DNA of 64,000 nt. Source: Seriola aureovittata. Lineage: Eukaryota; Chordata; Actinopteri; Carangiformes; Carangidae. Each line of letters starts with the position of its first letter. Position 1 is the first letter of the stretch. This document shows, in pieces, positions 28,001-36,658 of the stretch. The DNA is taken from NCBI RefSeq assembly GCF_021018895.1, contig NC_079377.1, forward strand, positions 23,736,501 to 23,800,500, given 5' to 3'. Under the pieces are notes generated by a model that saw only the letters and a program-made list of their open reading frames with translations, did not search any database and was not told the origin of the DNA. Both the position numbers and the translations under genes were made by a program.

Positions 28001-29685
28001 TGTGAACGCTTGAAAGCTAACTTTTGACAGTTCTCTCGTACACAACCGCTCTTAATAACACTCCACTGGGTCCAGCCAACATCAGCAGCAGGAGCACCGG
28101 TAATATGAATCAGACAAGCTGACCTTGAGACAGGCAGTGAGAGACATGAGGAGAGAGAGAGAGAGAGAGATGGCGGGGTAGAGGAGGGAAAAAAATTCAA
28201 TCACACAGCTCAGCCACTGAAAGAAATCATATCAGACTAGCACTGGTATAGACCTGAATGGTTGGGTTCCCTGCTTTGCCGAGTGTAGGCGGTGGTTAAA
28301 TGACTGTCTGTGCATTTTATCTTTGCTAATAGCATTGTTTACTGCCAGGTGCCTGCAGCATAATGAGCAGGAGGCAGGCGGGAGGAGGGAGAGGCTTTGC
28401 TTTGGTGCATGGCGTCACGGGTGAATGTGTTATGTGTGAAACATAAACGTAAGAGAGGTCAAACCGTGTCACTTGACCTTTATGACCTAAAGTTGATGTC
28501 TATATATGTCAGCTAAAATTGCTAAATCTGTCTTTCCAAAGAATGGGTAGAGGACCAAAAATTAATGAACAAATAAATGAGGGAAATAAATGAAGCATGC
28601 GCTGGCTCTTAAATTTTGCATTTACACATGATGCACACACACATTTGTGTCGTTGCTGTTGACGCAAAGAATTTTTTACAGTGCGTGTCTGTCAGGCTGG
28701 TACTTAATTTGTTATTGGTAACAACTCACACGAAGGTTTTCGGTTCTGCCACCTCTCTGGTTAAGGTTTAACTACTTGGTTAAGGACAGAGTGAAGTTCT
28801 GCCTTTGCAACAGAGTCATCAGCAGGTGGCTGAGGTGGATGAAAAGCAAACAAACCACATGACTGTGACGACAAAGACTGGGGGTTCACATCAACAGCCC
28901 CGTCTGTGGTTAGCTTCAGGCAATAAAAACTTGTTAGTTAAGGTAAGAGAGAAAGATGGTGGGTGTGGTTACGCATGCTTAAACAGAACCATAAAAAAAA
29001 GTATAACAATTAGAGAAACGCAGAGAAACGAACTGCAACACCGGCTGTTGGCTACGGTTGAACTCGTAACAGTCTGATATTTATTTGCCTACTTGTGTTA
29101 AACGGTTCGCTGCTGTAGGCCAGCTGATGGATTTAATAAAGAGAGGGAGGGAAAGGTGGGCTGTGGGAGAAGGGGGTGGAGATTATTGCCTCTCTTATTT
29201 AATAACCCACAAAAATCAATATGTATCTCTTATAACTGTATGCTCTGATGTATTATATAGAATTTGGAAACAAAATATTAGACTTTGGGCTTAATTTACA
29301 TCATGTTTTATGAAATCTTTCTGAGTAAAGACAAGATATTTATGGATTAGTTGTTCACTGGCAACGACTGGTGAACTAAACACAGTTTCAAAGCAGCATC
29401 AGCCTGTATCAAATGAATAAACACAGAGCGAGGTCTAAGACAGAGGTTATATCATGATGGGAGAACGCAAAGCTAATCCAATTCCACCGCTGAATACAAA
29501 AGAAATCCCAGGTTGCGATATTAGTGGCTGTGTTTCCCATCAGCGGTCGGACGCAAACGCCTCAGAGGACGGAGACAGCGGAGCAGCTACTGTTGGTGGC
29601 AGGTGGCAGCCTCCTCTGGAGAGGTGGCACAGGGCAGGTGAGTCCCAGAAAAGGAATTAACTTCTCTTACATCTTGTCAGCTGCT

Positions 29686-29686
<1 letters not shown>

Positions 29687-29720
<34 letters not shown>
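29687..29720 (+). repeat. Poly-C tract, 34 bases
   Basis: The longest C run in the window. The true length may be affected by sequencing or assembly. Confidence 0.9.
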
Positions 29721-29722
<2 letters not shown>

Positions 29723-30059
29723 CCACCGGCTTCCAATAAAATGGAGCAAACCTCATCTAATCAAAGCAGCTTAAACCTGAATTCATTATTAAAAAAAGCT
29801 CTGCTGAAGTTAGCGGCAACATTTAACCACTCTGTACTTCATCATCATCTGGACCCAGCTGATAGATGTGTTCGGGAAAGGAGAGGAGGGAGGAAGTGAG
29901 GAAGTGAGAGAAGAGAGGAAGATGGAGAATTTTAACCTTGGCAGTCGTGAAGCAATTTTGTGAAAAATCTCACAAAATAACACCTTAGTTTCTTTTCCTC
30001 TCCAGCAAAGAGAGTCTTACCCAGCGTGGAGAATGAATGCACCTTCAACGCCTTCATTC

Positions 30060-30460
30060 GCTGAAGAAGTATTCACGTACGGGGGGGATTGCTCATCGTG
30101 GGATAATTCGTCAAAGGGCCATCTTCAATTATTTACACTTTCCTCTACATATTGAACATGTTTCTCTTTCGCATCATTAATATTTTATCACTCTTCGCCC
30201 TGCAAGAAATTTCATCAGAATGAATCAATGCGATGTTAAGCTTAATTCGCACGGCATCTACCGCCAAATTAAAACACTCACGGGGGACGGTGTGACAGGT
30301 TCTTTGCTGCATTCAACTCATGGTCGAGCACGGCAGCCTTAACGAGTTCATCAGAGATTAACTGACTCGAGCGATATAAATTAAAGAATGCCCTGATCTT
30401 TAAGGAACAACTTGTGCGATTGGTTATAAGTTCTCTTGGCAGTGAAATGAAGCAGAACAT
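30060..30460. promoter_or_regulatory. Candidate conserved non-coding element in intron 1
   Basis: This is non-repetitive sequence with many A/T-rich homeodomain-like motifs (TTCAATTATTTAC, CATTAATATTTTATC, GCTTAATTCG, AAATTAAAACAC) spaced by CpG-containing bases. It lies between the 34-base poly-C tract and a TA repeat. No open frame of note. Confidence 0.25.
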
Positions 30461-30505
30461 GAGGAAAGCATGGCCTTACAGCATGTAGATGCATGGGAAT
30501 ATATG

Positions 30506-30529
30506 TATATATATATATATATATATATA
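30506..30529. repeat. (TA)12 microsatellite
   Basis: A TA run flanked symmetrically by ATATG and CATATATATG. Confidence 0.9.
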
Positions 30530-30639
30530 CATATATATGCGCTAGTTTCCCCAGGCATTTTGATCACGAGACCCTCAGCCTTTGCAGGCCAACTTGTGAC
30601 TGGATTTCATTGAAGAACCCTATAACTGTGTGTCATGGT

Positions 30640-30720
30640 AAGTGGTAAAATGGACTGCATTTATAAAGAGCTTTGGCATGTCTGTCGACAATTCAAAGCG
30701 CTTTACAATGTCCAACGATC
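30640..30720 (+). repeat. Dispersed teleost repeat (CAAAGCGCTTTACA type)
   Basis: It contains GTAAAATGGACTGCATTTAT, AGAGCTTTGGCATG and ATTCAAAGCGCTTTACAATG in the order seen in a very common teleost dispersed repeat (TAAATGGACTGTATTTATATAG-like start, CTCAAAGCGCTTTACA-like end). No coding content. The transposon class is not assigned. Confidence 0.5.
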
Positions 30721-30734
30721 TGAGACCACTTACC

Positions 30735-30923
30735 CTAGAGAGGCTCAGAGCCTCCTCTCTTCTGATTGGCTCACAGACCTGTTGTTGCTAGAGCTCCAGA
30801 GAGAAGCCTGAGAGAGCAGATGTGAAACTACACTGAGATGGTTTTCGTACTTAAAACCACAAACATATCTTCTTATGGATTAACACTTCAAATAAAACAC
30901 AGAAGAAGAAGTAAACATGGGAC
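30735..30923 (-). mobile_element. MITE-like element, copy 3 (partial)
   Basis: On the minus strand it starts GTCCCATGTTTAC and continues with TAATCCATAAGAAGATATG, CAGGCTTCTCTCTGGAGC, AGCAACAACAGGTC and AGCCAATCAGAAGAGAGGAG. It is closest to copy 1 (shared AGCAACAACAGGTC and GGCTCTGAGCC) and ends at the same foldback position. It sits next to another dispersed repeat (30640-30720). Confidence 0.65.
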
Positions 30924-31042
30924 TTTTAATACTAAATGACCTTTTAAAGTGATTATCAGTCATGCTTTCTTTCATGGTCCAAATTTAATGTGAATTAACT
31001 GATCATGAAGATACACAGACGCAGGTTCGGTGAGAAAATACA

Positions 31043-31065
31043 ACACACACACACACACACACACA
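31043..31065 (+). repeat. (AC)11 microsatellite
   Basis: Uninterrupted AC. Confidence 0.95.
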
Positions 31066-31402
31066 ATAATCACACTATGGATATCCATGTCATATTTCAG
31101 TCACCGTTTCATCCACGTTTTGCTTCCCTCAAAAACTGTAATCTTGTCCTTAAAAGCTCTTTCAGCTGCAAGGAATCACTCAGGGATTCAAGGACGGTGC
31201 TGACTTCAGTTCTCCTCCACACAGGATGTCACAGCTGGCTCCGAAATATCAAATACATATAGACACACATAGACGTGCTGCTGTGAGCATGAGAAAACGG
31301 ACACAGGCGTGCATACAAAGAAAAAAAAATACCCACCATAGGGAACTTGTTACAAAGCAGCTCACAGAGAACTAATCCAAGTGTAAAGATTGTGAACTCT
31401 AC

Positions 31403-31445
31403 AATCTGGTTTAAAACCTAAAATCTGGTTTAAAACCTAAAATCT
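31403..31445 (+). repeat. Tandem repeat, 19-bp unit, 2.3 copies
   Basis: The unit AATCTGGTTTAAAACCTAA occurs twice exactly (31403-31421 and 31422-31440) followed by AATCT. Each unit holds the near-palindrome GGTTTAAAACC. Confidence 0.9.
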
Positions 31446-33077
31446 CTCCATATGAGATGATTAGTGCAACACAAACATGTACACTGATGCCCTCGGTGTT
31501 GGCCAGCAGTGATGGAAGCCAAAATTAATTACTGGTTAATTTGGGGTTGTTTTTTCATGGGTGGTAGATGAAATGACTGAACTAAGCCTTGACCAGACTG
31601 CACAGCATTTATGTTGTAGTTACAGGGCCACTATTTTCAGATTAGGTGATGGTCGGCCTTGGATGAGAGAATCTCAACCACTCGCTGTTCTTACTTTCAC
31701 AACCTCACTGACTTCTGGGATCAGGAAAAACATCCCCAAAACAATCCAGGCTTTCTACAGGTTCTGCACCACATACTGCTCATGAAGAATAATGTCCTCA
31801 TAAAGTTTTTTTCCTGCTGAAGGAAAGAACAGATTTTTATCCAAAAGTAAGTCCAACTGTAAATTTTGTGTGTTTGAAATATGTATCACAGTGTAGAAGT
31901 CAGTGTAAGGGCAGATTCCTTCATTTCTTCTTTGGTAATTTAAAGCATTGTGACTTTAGTTTAGTGAAAGTGCACGAGTCAGCGCGATATGCCATAAACA
32001 CACACTGCATTGAAGTGTTGTGACAGAAAAGCAGCGGTTAGTGCCACTTCATTGTGTGTGACTGTCACGTCACTGTTGCTAACGTAAGCGTAAACCGTTC
32101 TCCTCAGGTTTCCCCTTGAGGGGACCCCGAAACGCAGCTGAGAGAAAACCCACCATCTTCAACATGTCATCGCGGCATCGGGCTTCTTGCACAAAACACC
32201 TTAAATTAATTTTTCGTCTGAGTTAAGGTTTCCTTAAAGTAAAACAATTGCACATAAAACACCTCTCAAAGTTTCCTTAAAATGTGCCAAAATACTTCTT
32301 TAATCGTACCCGCCTCCCAGAAGTGATAACAGGTATCACAGGTGCTAATGGCAGCCAATCAACGGTCTCCATGGAAACAGTAGAATTTTACTGCTATAAT
32401 AAATCACTGTTGCGAATGCCTTAATGTTTTTCCTTAATTAAGGAAAACCTTTTTAAGAGATTCTGTGCAACACCCTTCAGTAACTCCCTCAGCTAAGGAG
32501 AAATTAAATGTCACGCATTACTGGAAAAATTCAGGTGTTTTGTGCAACCTGCTCTGACTGACCATAATCATTTCTTTTATTTATTTATCTATTTCTTTTT
32601 GTCTTTTTTTTTCTTTAATAGAGTGAGTGCCTTCTCATTATCAAATGAACTATTATCAAGGGGTTTCCTCATCACCATTGACTCACCTGCTCTTTCCATG
32701 TTTCTGATATTATTATTATTTTTATTTCTATTTCATTTCCTATGAGGCATGCACCGCTGATCATAATTTATAATCTTGAGAGAGGTGGCAAGTAAGGGCA
32801 CAGATCCGATTTCCAGTTCGCTTGATCCGAGTGACATTATCGCTGAGGCATCACCTGACATTTCGCCCGGCAGTGCAGAGGTCACTTTGCTCCCTTATAA
32901 TGGAATCATCTCTCCCGTGTGTTTGCTTCATTCTGCGGCTTACAGCGCAGTGATATCTTAGGGATTCTGTAGGAATGTCAATCATGCTTTCAAAGTGACA
33001 TTTTCTTGGAGTGTGACACCTCAACACCTGAATCATATCTCCTTATAGTTGTCAGATCTTGACTTATTTTTTTTGCC

Positions 33078-33097
33078 GGGGGGGGGGGGGGGGGGGG
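33078..33097 (+). repeat. Poly-G tract, 20 bases
   Basis: Twenty G immediately after a T-rich stretch. Confidence 0.9.
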
Positions 33098-34233
33098 CGT
33101 TAGACAAGCTAGAATGTCACCAAATATCACCAATGCTAAACCGCATCGTCGCCACTCACTATAAGAAACATGATTTTCACACGAGGTTGAGGATATCGTT
33201 GAAAGGAAAAACCTGGGCACCTCGACCCTCGTTGCAACTCTAAGCCACTGAAAGCACCGCAGCCAAGTGTCGGATAAAATCGATGTCCATCTTAATTTTG
33301 TGACCCACAAAGATGGCGACAGCGTTGATAAGAGGGCGCAGATGGCCAGCTTTACTTAAATTAATAGAATTCTCTCAGTTTCTGAGCAAAAGCCAACACA
33401 GGCAATCCAGTTATACCGCATAACACATTCACACGTAATGGATGGTTAATGTGAAAATGATGGCCTTTTTCAAATCAAAGCAGCATGTGGGTGGTAAAAT
33501 AGAAGGGGTGGGAGGGTGAAGGGTGTTTAGGATTATCGAACGACTTGGCTATTCTGTAGTGGCAGAACTTTCTCAAGCGAGCGAGGAGGAGTGACATTTT
33601 CCCTGGATTATCTATCAACAAGGCTTAATGGTTTTCAGGAGCACTTACTGGAGAAATGGCTTCTTTCTTTTTTTAATGGTTAATTAATAAATGAAGAGAT
33701 GATGATGAATGGCCTCCATCTTTCGTCCTGGTAATTAAATGATACACTTTTTTTTTCCACCCCCCCATGTCTCTAGTGGAGACTGGGGACGTTCTCATTA
33801 TCATGGACAAGACAGAAGCAGCCACACCTTTGCAGTCAAGCGCCCAGAAGCCTCAGCAGGTGGGATAGGATGATTTTGTTTATCACGTTTATCAATATGA
33901 CTGGCATCAGCTATTTATCAATTATTTAAAAAATGGTGGTAACCGTGTAAATCACACAAAACAACTGCCCATATGTTGAGACATAGCAACAATACTGGAG
34001 TTTAAATGTCATTACAGAGCCATTTAGGTGAGTGCTAATTAATTCATAGCATACAAAAAAATGCCTGTATCCTATTTAATTGGTCCAGACTTTGACATTA
34101 ACGTAGTATCATGTCATGGCTATGGGAATGTAGCTGTAAAATTAAATTACACTGCAAGAAGAGATTAGCAGTGTATGAGATGTATGAGGTTGCATCACCT
34201 AAATTTCATCAAATGCCTGCTGACTTGTCAGCT

Positions 34234-34328
34234 CCCCCCCCCCCCTCCTCTGCAGACATGAGAGACCTGATACGTGCCGAGCATAAGGTCACAGTTAAAA
34301 ATATAACCCCCCCCCCCCCCGCCCCCCC
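34234..34328 (+). repeat. Two poly-C tracts (34234-34245 and 34307-34328)
   Basis: Twelve C, then 60 bases later 14 C, a G and seven to eight more C. The intervening sequence is unremarkable. Confidence 0.88.
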
Positions 34329-34463
34329 CTCTCCACTCTGAAACTGTCCGTGCAGGCCCAGACCAGGATCAGAGACAGCAACATCACAGGCAGAGGGAAG
34401 TCCAGCACATAATGTGACACCATTTTGAGAGTGGAAAGATTTATCATGGAGGAAGCTGTGTGC

Positions 34464-34466
<3 letters not shown>

Positions 34467-34506
<40 letters not shown>

Positions 34507-34515
34507 CGTGCGTGC
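34467..34515 (+). repeat. (TG)18 followed by (TGCG)n microsatellite
   Basis: A compound microsatellite in which 36 bases of TG pass into TGCGTGCGTGCGTGC. Confidence 0.95.
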
Positions 34516-34684
34516 CTCTCATTGCTGCAAAAAAATCCCCTGAAGCACTAATCAATAACATGTTTGCCTTAAGTCAAGGACAGTGATGGTAAAAACAAAA
34601 GTCCACAAATCAGCATTTATTAACACATGGATTAAGACATATTTCCTTTCAAGTCAGTCAGGATGCAACGACTGATTAGTTTAT

Positions 34685-34685
<1 letters not shown>

Positions 34686-34717
<32 letters not shown>
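34686..34717 (+). repeat. Poly-G tract, 32 bases
   Basis: Thirty-two consecutive G about 1 kb downstream (in nrg3 sense) of the exon 1 donor. Confidence 0.9.
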
Positions 34718-34718
<1 letters not shown>

Positions 34719-35685
34719 CAGGTACCATTTCTGTGACACAACATCAGAAGCATTAAGGAGCCTCAGAGGTTTAAAGGAGGTAAGCAACACCTCAACATGA
34801 CACTCCTGTAGCTTGAAGGTTGCAGCAAGTAAACAACACCACTTAGTGTACGTACGAGTGTATGCATGCACATGTGCCCAGACCATGAGTGCAAATCATA
34901 TGTTTTCATCAAGTAAAGTGTGCAGGAGCTTAAAAAGCCTGACATTTTAAAAGCAATGTGACATTTTATGAACAAATGCTTGCATGAGAAAATCTATGTT
35001 TTCCACAAACTTGTTCAAGCCTGATCTTATTTCTCCTCATCACAGAAATATCACCTTATTGATAACATAGTATTAAGTGCCTGGTTAAAATGACATGACT
35101 CATGATCTTCAACCTCTAAATGTGATGTTAAGATCACCTTACTCAGTGCATCACCAAATCTCACACACACGTTCTGTTTAAGACCAAAGTTGCATCTACC
35201 ATCATTTTCCATGTTGCTAAACAAGATGTCACGACACTGCTTGTACTGTGCCACCAGAACACGATGCTGCAAAGAAACACGAGTGCAACCAACCACAGCA
35301 GAAGATTGATTATTAAGTTCTGCAATAGTTCAGATAGCCTTACTGTACCGATCAATGCTATCGATCACTTTTCTGTAATTCTCAGCCTGCAGGAATGTCA
35401 GATATGCAAATTCCAGAACAGCAGAGTAATGATCGCCAACTGCAAAACAAATGTTCCGGATGAACTGTAAAATCTCACAGTTGTCAACAACGAATCAAAA
35501 ATTAAACATAAGTCTTGTTGGAAAAAAAAGAACCAACCAATGGACGAACCTGTAAACGGGCAACACACCTGTGGGATGCCCTGAGTGAATCTGACCGTTC
35601 ATCGGCTCAAACAAAACAAACTCCAGGCAAATCACTCGGGAATATTTAAAACACCAAAGACGTTGCCCTGTATTTGATATGAGTG

Positions 35686-35691
35686 ACTCAC
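35686..35691 (-). other. nrg3: Splice donor of nrg3 exon 1
   Basis: On the minus strand the sequence reads AAAACAC then GTGAGT, a perfect match to the intron side of the donor consensus. It leaves one base of a split codon (phase 1). Reading past it, the frame loses NRG3-like composition and becomes ordinary intron sequence, which supports the boundary. Confidence 0.88.
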
Positions 35692-36388
35692 GTGTTTTGC
35701 GGTGGCCGTGCGTACGCGTGGTGAGCGTGGTGGAGACCGTCTCGGTGGTAGTGTGTTCCGGGGTCCACATCTGCGTGGAGTCATGGAGCACGGTCGGATT
35801 GGACGGGGAGGGGCTAGACGTTGCCACTCCAATCACGAAGGTCGTCCTCGGTGCTGCAGTGGTTGTAGTAAAACCCGAAGGTCCGCGTCCGTTTCGATTC
35901 CCAGGATTCCGAGGGGTTACTTGGCTACCCGAGGCTCCACCCCCTCTGGGGTTTATAGTAGTGGTAGTAGCAGTGGAACGAGTTCTACCTTTCGCGACAG
36001 TTACAGTCCTAGGCGTGGGGTTCCCGCCATCCGCTGTAGGAGTAGTTGTAGTAGTAGTAGTATCGGGACTTTTGGGAATCCCGCTCGGCTTGGAGAGGAA
36101 GATAGGATCCTGGCCTATTCGATTAGCATCCACCAAGTCTGTTGGCACGTAATCCCGCACCGTGCCGACGACGATCCATTTCAACAACATCAGGCTCAAT
36201 CCAAGGCCAATGAATCCAATGAGTAAGGGGACCACACACAGCCATGTCTGCTGGCGTGGCCAAACGGCACAACGAAGGGGACCCTGATCCTGGGCCTGGC
36301 CCTCCCCACGGCCCCCTGAAGCCCCTGAACCCTCAGGTTCCTCCAGGATCACCACCCCGGATACAGCTGCCCCAGAACACTCGCTCAT
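35692..36388 (-). CDS. nrg3: Neuregulin 3, first coding exon (partial CDS)
   Basis: Neuregulin 3 is a membrane-anchored EGF-family ligand of the receptor ErbB4, acting mainly in the nervous system. The exon encodes 232 codons plus one base. Residues 1-48 are a Gly/Glu-rich N-terminal tail. Residues 49-75 are the near-invariant hydrophobic segment beginning WLCVVPLLIGFIGLGL. Residues 80-95 are the conserved YVPTDLVDANRIGQDP stretch. Residues 108-230 are a Thr/Ser/Pro-rich, mucin-like stalk with a run of seven Thr and a conserved LHDST at 201-205. The EGF domain and second membrane segment lie in later exons outside the window. The exon ends at a perfect GTGAGT donor (35686-35691) in phase 1. 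I chose the ATG at 36388 because it matches the MSE start of the mammalian protein and has A at -3. An in-frame ATG at 36415 would add nine residues but has T at -3. Whether it is paralogue a or b cannot be told. Large open frames on the opposite strand are shadows. Confidence 0.95.
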
Positions 36389-36404
36389 ACTTCCCCGCCG
36401 TCCT

Positions 36405-36440
36405 TTATGGCTCATTGAGGGTTAACCCTGTGATAGGCAT
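36405..36440 (-). other. Short upstream ORF (MPITGLTLNEP) before nrg3 start
   Basis: An ATG at 36440 opens an 11-codon frame that ends in TAA 16 bases before the preferred nrg3 start at 36388. It overlaps the weaker in-frame ATG at 36415, so ribosomes translating it would bypass that ATG and could reinitiate at 36388. It matters only if the 5' UTR extends past 36440, which is likely but unproven. The frame is also open far upstream, to 36662. Confidence 0.4.
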
Positions 36441-36635
36441 CGGTAGCACAAGGCAGAACGGTTCCCAACAATGCCGGACATTTGGAAGAGACAAAGGGAA
36501 AGATGAAGAAATGGATGAAAAAAAAGAAAAAAGGACCCCACAGAATCGCACTCTCAATAACACATATACAAATATAGAATCCGAGGATAGAGAGGAGGGG
36601 AGGGGTGCAGATACATGCAGACACGCAGTCACAAG

Positions 36636-36658
36636 CACACACACACACACACACACAC
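36636..36658 (+). repeat. CA microsatellite in nrg3 5' flank
   Basis: Eleven CA units about 250 bases upstream of the nrg3 start codon, so GT-type on the sense strand. It is likely within the 5' UTR or promoter and potentially length-polymorphic. Confidence 0.93.

Larger units (their letters stand above)
1..35685 (-). other. nrg3: nrg3 intron 1 (5' part, continues beyond window)
   Basis: No further nrg3 exon is visible between the exon 1 donor and the window edge. In particular no open stretch shows the six-cysteine EGF pattern expected of exon 2. NRG3 in vertebrates has a very large first intron, so more than 35 kb is expected. The open frames here (longest 167 codons at 611-1114) lack recognisable domains and are compatible with chance. 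Contents are listed separately: microsatellites, MITE-like repeats, a LINE-tail-like repeat, homopolymers and a CpG-dense patch. The stretches 1-3370, 3420-6690, 6740-9050, 9445-18110, 18150-23595 and 31070-34230 hold no gene that I can recognise. Confidence 0.85.

Noticed and set aside
34231..34264. Polypyrimidine tract plus TGCAG resembling a plus-strand splice acceptor
   Set aside because: nrg3 is on the minus strand and no coding frame follows. The tract is one of the poly-C runs.
35679..36226. Two open frames of 157 and 174 codons on the plus strand across nrg3 exon 1
   Set aside because: They mirror the Thr/Ser-rich coding exon on the other strand, giving Val- and Ser-rich products without domain features.
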